Assembly: GCA_022820665.1 (NCBI GenBank)
Contig: JAJEFB010000015.1
Span: 1-64,000, forward strand
DNA length: 64,000 bases
From: Anaerolineae bacterium
GTDB lineage: Bacteria > Chloroflexota > Anaerolineae > Aggregatilineales > Phototrophicaceae
Direction of reading: 5' to 3'
Shown: positions 37,651-46,721 of the stretch, one piece after another
Numbering within the stretch: the first letter of the stretch is position 1
Layout: each line of letters begins with the position of its first letter
The notes under the pieces: model-generated
The model's database searches: none
What the model saw: only the letters and a program-made list of their open reading frames with translations
What the model was told of the DNA's origin: nothing
Translations under genes and position numbers: made by a program

Positions 37651-38994
37651 ATGGCTAACAACTATGGAAACAGGCCATCGATAAGCCCGACAACGATTGT
37701 CGTTGCCGCGGTTTATCTGCTGGTGAGCGTCGTCGGCATCAACTGGTTTACCACATTCATTCCCGACATTTTTCCGCCGCAAGCCTCGGCGGAATCCAAG
37801 AGCGTGGACGAACTCTTCTTCATCTTGATGATTGTTGGCGGCATCGTATTCTTCTTGATACAGGGCATGTTGCTGATCTCGGTGATCGCGTTCCGCGCGC
37901 GCGGCGGCGACACGAGTGATGGTCCTACTTATCACGGAAACATGGTACTGGAAATCGTCTGGACAGTTATCCCGGCGCTGGTGGTTGTCTTTCTGGCCGT
38001 CATCAGCTTCAACGTCTGGAGCCAGAACTCCGCGCCCAAAGCCAACGTCAATATGGTCAATGGCGCCTCCATTCCGATCAACGTGATAGGCGCGCGCTAT
38101 GCCTGGACACATACCTACGAAACCGGACGCCTAACGCCGAATGGCGATCCAATCATCATCAATAGCGGCGCCAATTTACATACTTACATCGGTCAGAACG
38201 TTGATCTGACATTGCAGACGCAAGACGTCATTCATTCTTATTGGGTGCCGGCGATGCGCGTCAAGCAGGATTTGCTGCCGGGCGATCCCAGGCAAGGGGG
38301 ACGGCCCACCGAACTGCGCTTCACGCCGGTCCGCATCGAGGGAGTTGAGTATCCAGCCGAGTATCCCATTGTCTGCGCTGAACTGTGCGGCGATGGCCAT
38401 GGACGCATGCGCGGTGCGGTAGTCGTATACGAAGACGAGACGCAGTTCCTCGAACAATTCTTTGAGCCGGCGATTCACGCGATTCTCAATCCGCCGGCAG
38501 ATCCCGTGCTGCGCGGCGAAGTGGAAATCCAAAACTATATCTGCAACAGTTGTCATGTGCTAGACAATCTGGGATGGACGGGGCTCACCGGTCCTCCCCT
38601 GAACGGGATCGCCGATCGCGCTGGGGAACGCGTGCCGGGCCAATCGGCAGAAGAGTATATTGCCAACTCGATATGGAACTCCGGCGCGTTCAGGGTGCCG
38701 GGTTATGACCAGCAGATGGCGGCTTTTGGACCGGACGTGGTCGACCCCCTCAATGTGATGACGCCCGAACAGCTCTATTCAATCGTGGCTTACCTTTGTA
38801 CGCAGGGTGAACAATCCGACTGTGATATGGAAAACAGTGTTACCGCCATTCCCGATGCGATCAGAACTGTCTTCGGCATGAACGTGGATATCACCTTTGG
38901 CATGAGCGATGACGACGCAATGGACAACGGGACATCGGACACAGAAGCAGCCGAAGAAGCGGCAGAATCGAATACAGATAACAATTCCGCGTAG
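37651..38994 (+). CDS. coxB: Cytochrome c oxidase subunit II with fused cytochrome c domain (caa3-type)
   Basis: This is the electron-entry subunit of the terminal oxidase. The 447-residue protein has two N-terminal membrane helices (about 12-35 and 55-85), a cupredoxin domain with the CuA site CAELCGDGHGRM (C242, C246), and a C-terminal cytochrome c domain with CNSCH (C298-H302). The tail of about 55 residues is acidic and low-complexity. The fused heme makes it caa3-like. The ATG at 37651 follows AGGTGG. Upstream codons of the frame lie in the palindrome region and are not coding. First gene of the oxidase operon. Confidence 0.93.
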   Translation: MANNYGNRPSISPTTIVVAAVYLLVSVVGINWFTTFIPDIFPPQASAESKSVDELFFILMIVGGIVFFLIQGMLLISVIAFRARGGDTSDGPTYHGNMVLEIVWTVIPALVVVFLAVISFNVWSQNSAPKANVNMVNGASIPINVIGARYAWTHTYETGRLTPNGDPIIINSGANLHTYIGQNVDLTLQTQDVIHSYWVPAMRVKQDLLPGDPRQGGRPTELRFTPVRIEGVEYPAEYPIVCAELCGDGHGRMRGAVVVYEDETQFLEQFFEPAIHAILNPPADPVLRGEVEIQNYICNSCHVLDNLGWTGLTGPPLNGIADRAGERVPGQSAEEYIANSIWNSGAFRVPGYDQQMAAFGPDVVDPLNVMTPEQLYSIVAYLCTQGEQSDCDMENSVTAIPDAIRTVFGMNVDITFGMSDDDAMDNGTSDTEAAEEAAESNTDNNSA

Positions 38995-39065
38995 CCCCGG
39001 GATGAGGAAGCTAGCGGAAAATGCAGCAAAACAGCATATTTGACGCTGAGTGAAGAGGCGAAACA

Positions 39066-40757
39066 ATGGCGACAATTGCCGTACCCCTCGGGGGAGGACA
39101 AGCAAGGCAAGAGATTGAAGCGGTTAGACGCCCCGCGCTAAGCGAATACCTGCGCTGGAGCGTCGATCACAAGATCATCGGCGTACAATATGGCGTCACT
39201 TCCCTGCTCTTCTTTATCATCGGTGGCGCGTTAGCCATGGGAATCCGGCTCGAGCTTTGGACGCCCGAACTGGACCTGATGGTATCGGGAGCAGCCTATA
39301 ACAGTCTCTTCACCATGCACGGCACCATCATGATCTTCCTCTTCATCATTCCCATGTGGGCCGCTTACGGCAATTTCGTCGTGCCCTTGCAGCTCGGCGC
39401 AAAAGACATGGCTTTCCCCTGGCTGAATGCCTTCGCTTTCTGGCTGATTCCACCAGCGGGCGTCGTCATGCTGCTGGGCTACTTCGTCAGTCCCGCCGAA
39501 GCCGGCTGGACCTCCTATCCGCCACTTTCGACGCTCTTCAGCGGCGACGGTCAAACACTTTGGGCGCTGGGCGCGCACTTGCTGGGGCTGTCATCAATTC
39601 TGGGGTCGATCAATTTCATCGTCACCATTCTTAACATGCGTCCGCCGGAGATGACCATCTGGCGCATGCCACTGCTCTGTTGGGCGGTGCTGGCGACGAG
39701 CATCATCGCCGTGATGGCGACGCCCTTCCTGGCCGGCGCCTTGACGCTGCTGCTGCTTGATCGCATGACCGGCACCACTTTTTTTGACGCCTCCGGCGGC
39801 GGGGACGTCCTGCTATGGCAGAATATATTCTGGTTTTACAGCCATCCGGCCGTTTACATCATGGTTCTGCCGGGCATGGGCGTACTTTCCGAAGTGCTTT
39901 CGATCCACAGTCGCAAGCCCGTTTTCGGTTATCGCATGGTTGGGCTTTCCAGTATGGCCATCGCGATTGTCGGCTTTACCGTTTGGGCGCACCACATGTT
40001 CACCAGCCTGCAACCGGAACTGCGCATTCCGTTTATGATCACCACCATGATCATCGCCGTACCCACCGGCATCAAGATGTTCAGTTGGCTGGGCACCATC
40101 TGGGGCGGCAAGATCCGCTTCACCAGCGCCATGCTCTTCGCGCTCGGCTTTATGTCGATGTTTGTCATCGGCGGCATCACCGGCGTTATGCTGGCGGCGC
40201 TGCCCTTTGATATTCACGTTCACGATACCTACTTCGTCGTCAGCCACTTCCACTTTGTGCTATTTGGCGGCAGCGTCTTCGCCATCTACGCGGCGCTTTA
40301 TCATTGGTTCCCCAAGATCACGGGCCGCATGATGGATGAAACGCTGGGCAGGATCCATTTCGTCTTCACCTATTTGGGCTTCCTGATCACCTTTTTCCCA
40401 ATGCACATCGTCGGCATGCTGGGCATGCCACGTCGCGTCGCCGTCTACGATCCCGCCTTCACCGACTTAAACAGGTTGATCAGCTTTGCGGCATTTGTCT
40501 TGGGATTCTCGACCTTTATCGTTCTTTACAACATTGTGCGCAGCTACTTCCACGGAGCGATCGCCGGCGCCAATCCCTGGCGCGCCTTGACCCTGGAATG
40601 GGCCACGACCTCGCCACCGCCGCCAACCAACTTCCATGAAGATCCTATTCCTTACGAAGATCCCTACGGCTATGGCACCAAAGCGGCATCGGCTTACATT
40701 GAAGCGATCGATATGGCATTTGACCGGCGCGAGGCAGCGCCTTCCGGCGCCGAATAG
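39066..40757 (+). CDS. ctaD: Cytochrome c oxidase subunit I
   Basis: This catalytic subunit carries heme a, the binuclear heme a3-CuB centre and proton channels. The 563-residue protein has 12 predicted membrane helices, the low-spin heme His in LFTMHGTIMIF, the CuB His-Tyr motif WFYSHPAVYIMVLP, the His pair AHHMFTS, and VHDTYFVVSHFHFVLFGG for the heme ligands. Length is typical. The start follows GAGG. It lies 71 bp behind coxB. A short hairpin follows the stop. Confidence 0.95.
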   Translation: MATIAVPLGGGQARQEIEAVRRPALSEYLRWSVDHKIIGVQYGVTSLLFFIIGGALAMGIRLELWTPELDLMVSGAAYNSLFTMHGTIMIFLFIIPMWAAYGNFVVPLQLGAKDMAFPWLNAFAFWLIPPAGVVMLLGYFVSPAEAGWTSYPPLSTLFSGDGQTLWALGAHLLGLSSILGSINFIVTILNMRPPEMTIWRMPLLCWAVLATSIIAVMATPFLAGALTLLLLDRMTGTTFFDASGGGDVLLWQNIFWFYSHPAVYIMVLPGMGVLSEVLSIHSRKPVFGYRMVGLSSMAIAIVGFTVWAHHMFTSLQPELRIPFMITTMIIAVPTGIKMFSWLGTIWGGKIRFTSAMLFALGFMSMFVIGGITGVMLAALPFDIHVHDTYFVVSHFHFVLFGGSVFAIYAALYHWFPKITGRMMDETLGRIHFVFTYLGFLITFFPMHIVGMLGMPRRVAVYDPAFTDLNRLISFAAFVLGFSTFIVLYNIVRSYFHGAIAGANPWRALTLEWATTSPPPPTNFHEDPIPYEDPYGYGTKAASAYIEAIDMAFDRREAAPSGAE

Positions 40758-40770
40758 GCGCGATTTGACG

Positions 40771-40789
40771 CTTGCGCGCGCCGCGCAAG
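40771..40789. repeat. Short hairpin between ctaD and the next oxidase gene
   Basis: The 8-bp stem CTTGCGCG pairs with CGCGCAAG around a CGC loop. No T run follows, so it is more likely an mRNA-processing or stability feature than a terminator. Confidence 0.5.
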
Positions 40790-40812
40790 TTGCGGAGTCT
40801 GTAGAGTTGAGC

Positions 40813-41424
40813 ATGACGACCACCATCGAGCGAGTTGAGAAACAAAAGATAAGCGATCAGCGAGCCGCTGCAATTCGCCTGAAGAATAACCGGCTCGGCA
40901 TGAATATCTTCCAGGTCAGTTGGATCATGGCTTTCGTCGCTTTGATCGTAGTCAACTGGCAACTGCGCTTCAACTATTCGCAATGGCCCCCCGTCGGCGT
41001 CCCGCCCTTCGACCTGCTCTTGCCCAGCGTCGCCACCCTGGCCTTGCTCATAAGTTCAGTGTCAGTCGTGGGGGCGCTGAAAGCGCTGCGACGTGGGTTT
41101 GGCGCTGCCTTCCTTGTCAAGTGGCGATCGGCAGTTGGGCTGGGCGTCCTGTTCCTGGCGATTATCGTCTATGAATTTCTGAATGTGTCCGACGCCGCGA
41201 TGGCAACACAATACGGAAATACCTTTCGCTTGATGACCGGGTTCCACTTTGCACATGCCCTGGCGATTCTCGCGATCATGTGTCGCGTATACCAGAGGGC
41301 AAGCCAGGGCAAATACAGTAGTGACGAACACGATTCCTGGGCGGTGGAAGGCGCGGCCAAGTTATGGTATTTTGTCTCCTTCGCCTGGATGCTCTTTTAT
41401 GTGGTTTTGTACTGGATTCGCTGA
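40813..41424 (+). CDS. Divergent cytochrome c oxidase subunit III-like protein
   Basis: This 203-residue protein has five hydrophobic segments. The pattern TGFHFAHALAILAIMC matches the subunit III signature GxHGxHVxxG, and AVEGAAKLWYFVSFAWMLFYVVLYW matches the VExxxxYWHFVDxVW helix, so it is a divergent relative of the ctaE product encoded 1.2 kb downstream. It is positioned between ctaD and an unknown membrane protein gene in the oxidase operon. The ATG at 40813 lacks a strong Shine-Dalgarno site. An earlier start would overlap ctaD and is rejected. Confidence 0.7.
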   Translation: MTTTIERVEKQKISDQRAAAIRLKNNRLGMNIFQVSWIMAFVALIVVNWQLRFNYSQWPPVGVPPFDLLLPSVATLALLISSVSVVGALKALRRGFGAAFLVKWRSAVGLGVLFLAIIVYEFLNVSDAAMATQYGNTFRLMTGFHFAHALAILAIMCRVYQRASQGKYSSDEHDSWAVEGAAKLWYFVSFAWMLFYVVLYWIR

Positions 41425-41500
41425 GGTTCCAAGACAATCAAGCAGATTGAAGGAAAACTTGAGGATGGGACAGGCCATCGGTACTAGGGAGTAGCAATTC

Positions 41501-42508
41501 ATGGACAAACCCGGTCTCGCGCGGGCTATACCTTATATGATCGCTGTATTCGTCTTGTCGCTGGCGATTGTCTATGGCATTCGTAGTCTACAAGACATGG
41601 ATCCGGTCTGGATGAATGCAGATACCAGCGAAGGCGCGCAAGTCGGGCTGGTCTTGGCGGCATTTGCGTCCATGTTCGCCTTCATGTGGGGTGTTGGCGC
41701 CTTCGACCCCAAGATGAGCGAACATGGCGACGGCGCTCACGAAGAAGACAAATCAGCGCCGGAAAGCGAATTCGCGCTAAGGACCAGCGGACCCGTCTTT
41801 CGGCTGGGCAAATGGCTCTGGGACCTCGCCTGGCAGATTATCGACGACACGCCCAAGCCCATGCGATTCCCCTATTTGAACCTAGGGCTGTTGCTGATTC
41901 GCTGGATTATCAATGTCGTCTGGTTCTTGATCTGGCTGACGATCTTCGGCGGCTGGCGCTTCTTTCTGGGCGCTATTGCCGGCATCCCCGGCACTCTGGG
42001 CGCGGTCTTGATGAGCCTGTCCTGCTTGTGGCAGACCATGGTCTTTTACGCCGGTCAACTCTTCCTGGTGCTAACGATTTCGGTGGTCAGCACCATCATA
42101 TTGTTCGCCTTCGCGCTTTTCCCACATGGCTTGCGCTTGCAGACGGCCACGGAACCCAACGCCGATGCCGCCGCCAACGGATTTGGCGATTTTGTCATTC
42201 CCATACAGGACATCCTGGGCTTGCTCTTGCCCCCCGATCATTTTTCAAACCAGACCATTGAAGGCACCAGCCAGTTCACAGTTCTGCTCGGGTTTATCTT
42301 CATCATCTTCATCTCCCTGGCGCTGGCAGCCGGCGGGATTGCGGTATTCTTTTATCTGGCGCATCGCGGCGTCAAGCAGGCGCAAGCAGTTGATCCAACA
42401 GATGGCGACCGCACACAGATACTTCCCGTCCGGGAAATGGGCAAGATCGCCGGCGGCGTCGCGGGCGTGATTCGCGCGATTCCGCGCGCCATTGGTTACG
42501 AAAAATAA
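41501..42508 (+). CDS. Membrane protein of unknown function in the oxidase operon
   Basis: This 335-residue protein has about seven hydrophobic segments: two at the N-terminus (AIPYMIAVFVLSLAIVYGI, LVLAAFASMFAFMWGVGAF), an acidic loop (HGDGAHEEDKSAPES), a central group of about four, and one near the C-terminus (FIFIIFISLALAAGGIAVFFY). I recognise no family or motif, and no heme or copper ligands stand out. Its place between two subunit III genes suggests an assembly or accessory role. The start follows GGGAG. The stop codon abuts repeat copy 6. Confidence 0.55.
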   Translation: MDKPGLARAIPYMIAVFVLSLAIVYGIRSLQDMDPVWMNADTSEGAQVGLVLAAFASMFAFMWGVGAFDPKMSEHGDGAHEEDKSAPESEFALRTSGPVFRLGKWLWDLAWQIIDDTPKPMRFPYLNLGLLLIRWIINVVWFLIWLTIFGGWRFFLGAIAGIPGTLGAVLMSLSCLWQTMVFYAGQLFLVLTISVVSTIILFAFALFPHGLRLQTATEPNADAAANGFGDFVIPIQDILGLLLPPDHFSNQTIEGTSQFTVLLGFIFIIFISLALAAGGIAVFFYLAHRGVKQAQAVDPTDGDRTQILPVREMGKIAGGVAGVIRAIPRAIGYEK

Positions 42509-42595
42509 GCCGCTCGGCGCGCAACCGGCGAGAAGGACTGCGCGCTCACAGAAAATAACAAGCCCTCGCCTTGCATGAGCAAGGGGGTTTGTGAT
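42509..42595 (+). repeat. Dispersed structured repeat, copy 6
   Basis: The copy begins right after the stop codon (GCCG-CTCGGCGCGCAAC-CGGCGA), continues with GCGCGCTCACAGAAAATAAC, and ends in the perfect hairpin CCTTGC-ATGA-GCAAGG followed by GGGTTTGT. The ctaE Shine-Dalgarno site starts just behind it. Confidence 0.85.
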
Positions 42596-42620
42596 TGTGA
42601 AATAAGGAGAGTGACAAAGC

Positions 42621-43256
42621 ATGGCAGAAATGGCCGCTAATCAACTGAGCGCCCCCGCCTACGACGATCACGGTCACATGAGCGCTGAAGAGCATAACGA
42701 GAACATGAAGCTCGGCATGTGGCTCTACCTGGCATCCGAAATCGTCATCTTCTCGATGATGATCGTTGGCTATGTACTTTTCCGCATCAACGAGCCCGAT
42801 GTCGTGGAACTGGCGCATTCAAAGCTCGGCGTTGGCTTGGTCACCGCCAATACCTTCGTCTTGCTCGCCAGCAGCTTCTTCATGGTGATGGGCTTGCGGG
42901 CTATGCAGAGGGGCAATCGCCAGGGCATGCTGCGCTGGATCGGCGCGACAGCTTTGGGCGGCGCGGTGTTCCTGGCCGGTCAATACATCGAGTACAGCGA
43001 ATTGGCGCACCTGGGCATTACGTTGGGCTACGACATTGAATCGCAGTGGCAGACATTTGGCATGCGTTTTTATGCCCCGACCTTCTTCCACGGCGCGCAC
43101 GTCCTTGTCGGCGTACTTTGGGCGCTGGAGGTGATGCGGCGCGGCGCCAAGGGACGTTACGATCATGATCCGATCGGCATTGAAATGTTTGGCCTTTACT
43201 GGCACTTTGTCGACGTGGTCTGGATTATGCTGTTCACCTTGATTTATCTGGTATGA
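42621..43256 (+). CDS. ctaE: Cytochrome c oxidase subunit III
   Basis: This non-catalytic oxidase subunit supports proton uptake and stability. The 211-residue protein has five membrane helices, with MKLGMWLYLASEIVIFSMMIV at the start, APTFFHGAHVLVGVLWALEV and GIEMFGLYWHFVDVVWIMLF at the end, all family signatures. The start ATG is preceded by AAGGAGAG. Repeat copy 6 separates it from the unknown gene upstream. It is a better match to subunit III than the 40813 protein. Confidence 0.93.
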   Translation: MAEMAANQLSAPAYDDHGHMSAEEHNENMKLGMWLYLASEIVIFSMMIVGYVLFRINEPDVVELAHSKLGVGLVTANTFVLLASSFFMVMGLRAMQRGNRQGMLRWIGATALGGAVFLAGQYIEYSELAHLGITLGYDIESQWQTFGMRFYAPTFFHGAHVLVGVLWALEVMRRGAKGRYDHDPIGIEMFGLYWHFVDVVWIMLFTLIYLV

Positions 43257-43260
43257 TGAA

Positions 43261-43307
43261 CCGCCTTGCACAAGCGCGGCACATCTTTTCGCCGTCGCCG
43301 AGCGGCT
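43261..43307 (-). repeat. Dispersed structured repeat, copy 7 (partial)
   Basis: On the minus strand this reads GCCGCTCGGCGACGGCGAAA, then GATGTGCCGCGCTTGTGC. It shares the conserved 5-prime end and middle but lacks the 3-prime hairpin. It lies between ctaE and ctaF, and its 5-prime end abuts the ctaF ribosome binding site. Confidence 0.65.
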
Positions 43308-43320
43308 AGGAGCGTGACAC

Positions 43321-43713
43321 ATGGTTGAAGCTTCCCAGGAAATGACACAGGACAATCACGGACATCACAGCAATACCGTCGCGCTGCTCGGTCGCGACAT
43401 CACCGTTGAAGGCGGCATATACACGGTCGTCTTTGGCGGATTGGCCATCTTGACCGTAATCGAAGTCCTCAGCGCCGAATTCCTCAAAAGCGCGATCCAC
43501 GACGCGCCTGGCGCGGCTGCTGCGCTTACCGCGATCAAGGCGATCCTGCTTCTGGCAATCGCGATTGTCAAGTCAAGCCTGGTTATCTGGTTCTATATGC
43601 ACCTGAAAGATGAAAAGCGTATCCTGGCAGTCGTGCTCCTGCTGCCTCTGCTGATCGCCGCGCTATCGGTGATGTTCGTCCTTGCCGTCCCGCCCACCGG
43701 ATATTCAATCTAA
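43321..43713 (+). CDS. ctaF: Cytochrome c oxidase subunit IV (CtaF family)
   Basis: This 130-residue small oxidase subunit has three hydrophobic helices. The block SSLVIWFYMHLKDEKR matches the family motif (V.xFMHLK.E), and the protein ends in a short tail. The start follows AGGAG. It is last in the oxidase operon, after ctaE, the typical arrangement. Confidence 0.85.
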   Translation: MVEASQEMTQDNHGHHSNTVALLGRDITVEGGIYTVVFGGLAILTVIEVLSAEFLKSAIHDAPGAAAALTAIKAILLLAIAIVKSSLVIWFYMHLKDEKRILAVVLLLPLLIAALSVMFVLAVPPTGYSI

Positions 43714-43776
43714 GACTTTTCTTCGATACTCGCGACATAGATGAATTGACAGTCGAATGACACGAGGAGCATAGAC

Positions 43777-44202
43777 ATGCCCGTTGAAATCACGCTGCGC
43801 GATAAGACCCGAACCACGATAAAAGTACGAGACCACAAATGGCATATCGACGAACCGGTCGAAGATGGCGGCGCCGATACGGCTCCTACTCCCGGCGAAA
43901 TGATGCTCGGGGCGCTAGGCTCGTGCATGGCAATCACTTGCAAAATGTACGCCGAACGCAAGGGCTGGGACCTGCAGGTCGTCGACGTAATGGTTGATTA
44001 CGAGCGATTCAAAGGCTCGGACTATCCCGCGCACGAAGGCGACGACCTCTACGTACATGAGCTGCGCAAGGCTTTGACATTTCACGGCGATCTGGACGAC
44101 AAGCAGCGGAAGCGCCTTTACGATATCGCCGGCAAATGCCCTATCCATCGTCTGCTAGGCAGTCCCACTTATTTCGTCGAATTGGCGCTGGAGGAAGGAT
44201 AG
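43777..44202 (+). CDS. OsmC family peroxiredoxin-like protein
   Basis: This 141-residue protein belongs to the OsmC/Ohr fold of thiol-dependent peroxide reductases. Two conserved cysteines are present: C50 in LGSCMAIT and C121 in GKCPIHR. Length and order fit. The start follows GAGGAG. It may protect against peroxides next to the respiratory genes (inference). OsmC versus Ohr cannot be settled here, so no symbol is given. Confidence 0.85.
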   Translation: MPVEITLRDKTRTTIKVRDHKWHIDEPVEDGGADTAPTPGEMMLGALGSCMAITCKMYAERKGWDLQVVDVMVDYERFKGSDYPAHEGDDLYVHELRKALTFHGDLDDKQRKRLYDIAGKCPIHRLLGSPTYFVELALEEG

Positions 44203-44301
44203 GCGCAGCCTTCGCCCGCTTGCCCGGCTTCCCCTGCGCAAAGCCTTGGCATTGTGCTTTACCGGCCGGCGCGCTAGTGTGACGCTTTTGAGCGAGGCGC
44301 G

Positions 44302-45144
44302 ATGTTTTCCAATCCCAAAATACTTCTCGAAAGCTACGATCTCTTCCCCAAAAAGAGCCTGGGGCAGAACTTCATGCACGACCCGCAGGCTTTGGACAAG
44401 ATCGTCGATTCCGCAGACATGACAGCCGCCGACGCGGTGGTGGAAGTCGGGGCAGGTACCGGCTCTCTCACGGCGAAATTGGCGGAACGCTGCCGCGAGG
44501 TCTTCGCGATCGAAGTAGACCAACGCCTGCAACCTGTACTTGAAGATCGCTTCGACGATGTGCCCAATGTCTATCTCGTTTTCGATGACGTGCTTAAGAC
44601 CGATATCAACACGTTGATGGGGAATCAGCAATATATCGTGGTCGCCAACGTGCCCTACTATATCAGCAGCGCCATTCTCTGGCACTTCCTCGAAGCTGAT
44701 CTGCCGCCGCGGCGAATGGTACTGACGATGCAATACGAGGTAGCGGAACGAATCGTCGCTGGCGCTGGCGCGATGAACCTGCTTGCGGTCGCGCTTCAGT
44801 ATTATGGCGTCCCGCAAATCGTTAGCAAGTTAAGCCCAGCCGTCTTTTGGCCGCGCCCCAATATCCACAGCGCCATCGTGCGGATCGAAACGCATAAGAG
44901 CGTTCCCGTTGCCGTACCTTCCACCAAGATATTCTTTCGCGTGGTCAAAGCCGGATTCAGCATGAAACGCAAACAACTTAAGAACGCGCTGTCGGGCGGA
45001 CTAGGTATTAAGTCGGCGCGGGCAAGCGAACTGCTGCGCGCGGCCGGCATTGATCCTCAGCGCCGCGCCGAGACGCTAACGCTGTCGGAATGGGCCAGCT
45101 TGACCCGGGGCATTCATCAGAGCGGCGATGTACTCTTCATGTAA
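44302..45144 (+). CDS. rsmA: 16S rRNA adenine dimethyltransferase (KsgA/RsmA)
   Basis: This enzyme dimethylates two adjacent adenosines in the 3-prime-end hairpin of 16S rRNA late in 30S assembly. The 280-residue protein has the KKSLGQNFMHD opening, the SAM motif VVEVGAGTGSLTAKL, and NVPYYISSAILWHFL matching the catalytic NLPYN-type motif. The ATG at 44302 is preceded by GAGG. A 99-base gap separates it from the OsmC gene, with nothing else in it. Confidence 0.93.
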   Translation: MFSNPKILLESYDLFPKKSLGQNFMHDPQALDKIVDSADMTAADAVVEVGAGTGSLTAKLAERCREVFAIEVDQRLQPVLEDRFDDVPNVYLVFDDVLKTDINTLMGNQQYIVVANVPYYISSAILWHFLEADLPPRRMVLTMQYEVAERIVAGAGAMNLLAVALQYYGVPQIVSKLSPAVFWPRPNIHSAIVRIETHKSVPVAVPSTKIFFRVVKAGFSMKRKQLKNALSGGLGIKSARASELLRAAGIDPQRRAETLTLSEWASLTRGIHQSGDVLFM

Positions 45145-45164
45145 ATAACGGCGCGCATCCGACA

Positions 45165-45220
45165 GGCAAGCTCCATATCTTGCCTGGGCAAGGCAGACTT
45201 TTCGCCGCCGTCGAGCGGCT
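45165..45220 (-). repeat. Dispersed structured repeat, copy 8 (partial)
   Basis: On the minus strand this reads GCCGCTCGACGGCGGCGAAA, then AGTCTGCCTTGCCCAGGC. The 5-prime end is conserved, and the rest is shortened or rearranged. It lies upstream of msrA. Confidence 0.55.
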
Positions 45221-45309
45221 CTGACGAAGATCTAACGCCGCCGTAGGAATTCAGCAATAATCGGCGTCCATACTGTAAGCAAGATCAACGGGACGGAAGG
45301 ACAAGAATC

Positions 45310-45846
45310 ATGGGCAAGGAAGTAGCGACCTTGGGCGGCGGCTGCTTTTGGTGCGTGGAAGCTGTCTACAACCAGTTGACCGGCGTTGAATCGGCGATAT
45401 CCGGTTACATGGGCGGCCACGTCAACAACCCAACTTACGAGCAGGTCTGCGCCAAGACCACCGGCCATGCCGAGGTCGTCAATGTCACGTTTGACAACGA
45501 GATTATTAGTTTTCAAGACCTGCTGAACATCTTTTTCACCATCCACGATCCCACCACGCTAAACCGACAAGGAAATGACCGCGGACCGCAGTATCGCTCG
45601 GGCATCTGGCATCACTCGGAAGAGCAACGCCAAATCGCTGAGGATACGATCAAGCGCTTGGAAGCAGAGAAGCTTTATCCCAGGCAATTTGTGACCGAAG
45701 TCACGCCGGCAAGCACGTTCTGGGTTGCCGAGAACTACCACCAGAACTACTTCGCCAACAATCCCGCACAGGGCTATTGCGCCTACATTATCGCGCCAAA
45801 AGTCGCCAAATTCCGCAAGCAATACTTCGAGCGCCTCAAAGCCTAA
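45310..45846 (+). CDS. msrA: Peptide methionine sulfoxide reductase MsrA
   Basis: MsrA reduces methionine S-sulfoxide in proteins. The 178-residue protein has the active-site motif GGGCFWC (nucleophile C12), SGYMGGHVNNPTYEQVC, the HDPTT motif and AENYHQNYF near the end. The start follows GGAAGGA. It converges with rplA, with a hairpin between the two. Confidence 0.95.
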   Translation: MGKEVATLGGGCFWCVEAVYNQLTGVESAISGYMGGHVNNPTYEQVCAKTTGHAEVVNVTFDNEIISFQDLLNIFFTIHDPTTLNRQGNDRGPQYRSGIWHHSEEQRQIAEDTIKRLEAEKLYPRQFVTEVTPASTFWVAENYHQNYFANNPAQGYCAYIIAPKVAKFRKQYFERLKA

Positions 45847-45876
45847 AACACTTCATCAGGAGCCGATGCAAGAGGA

Positions 45877-45901
45877 AGGGGCGAGCCTGTGGCTCGCCCT
45901 T
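45877..45901. terminator. Hairpin between convergent msrA and rplA
   Basis: GGGCGAGCC pairs with GGCTCGCCC over a TGT loop, extended by further A-T and G-T pairs. The T runs are short on both sides. Its place between two convergent genes favours a shared terminator. Confidence 0.6.
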
Positions 45902-45936
45902 AATGATTGACGTCGAATGACCTCGGTTTGCCTTGC

Positions 45937-46623
45937 CTAAATGGTTCCGTCGACGCGGACGCCAGGTCCCATCGTTGAAGTTAGCACAACGCGACGCACA
46001 TAGGTCCCTTTTTGCGATTCCGGCTTGGAATTCCGGACCGTATCCACCACAGCTTTTAAGTTCTCCTGCAGTTGTTCGTGCGAGAAGCTGGCTTTGCCAA
46101 CAGGCACGTGCAAATTGCCGGTTTTGTCATTACGGAACTCGACGCGTCCCGCCTTGAGCTCGTTGATCACGCGCGGCAAGTCATCGGCTGGCACGACTGT
46201 CCCCGCTTTGGGATTGGGCATCAAACCGCGGGGACCCAAAATACGCGCGATTTGACCGACCTTGCGCATCATCGGCGGCGTGGCGATTGTGGCATCAAAT
46301 TCCAGCCAGCCGTCGTTTCTTATCTGGTTGATCACTTCATCCGTTCCAATGATATCCGCGCCCGCAGTCAGCGTTGCATCCGCATCGCTTTCATCCACAA
46401 ACGCCAGGATTCGTACGCTTTTGCCCGTGCCATGCGGCAGCATCACCGTGGTGCGCACTTGCTGATCGCTGTGCCGCGGATCGATGCCCAGTCGAAAATG
46501 GATCTCGATTGTCTCGTCGAACTTGGCAGTGGCGTTGCTCTTGACGATGCGCAGGGCTTCTTCCATCGGATAATTCCTTTGCCGATCGAATGCCGCCGCC
46601 GCTGTTTTGTATCTCTTGCCCAT
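45937..46623 (-). CDS. rplA: 50S ribosomal protein L1
   Basis: L1 binds 23S rRNA at the stalk near the E site and in many bacteria represses its own mRNA. The 228-residue protein starts MGKRYKTAAAAFD and has the signature SDQQVRTTVMLPHGTGKSV and DLPRVINELKAGRVEFRND. The ATG follows GGAGCGG. It is the last gene of the secE-nusG-rplK-rplA run. The usual next genes rplJ and rplL are not here. Confidence 0.96.
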   Translation of the reverse strand: MGKRYKTAAAAFDRQRNYPMEEALRIVKSNATAKFDETIEIHFRLGIDPRHSDQQVRTTVMLPHGTGKSVRILAFVDESDADATLTAGADIIGTDEVINQIRNDGWLEFDATIATPPMMRKVGQIARILGPRGLMPNPKAGTVVPADDLPRVINELKAGRVEFRNDKTGNLHVPVGKASFSHEQLQENLKAVVDTVRNSKPESQKGTYVRRVVLTSTMGPGVRVDGTI

Positions 46624-46721
46624 GATTTCCGCTCCTCGTGGTTAGCGGGCGCCTGCCCTCCCACAATTTCAAAATTGAATCGCAAACTCGTTTTCGGACT
46701 AATACCACTGCACCGCCGTGG

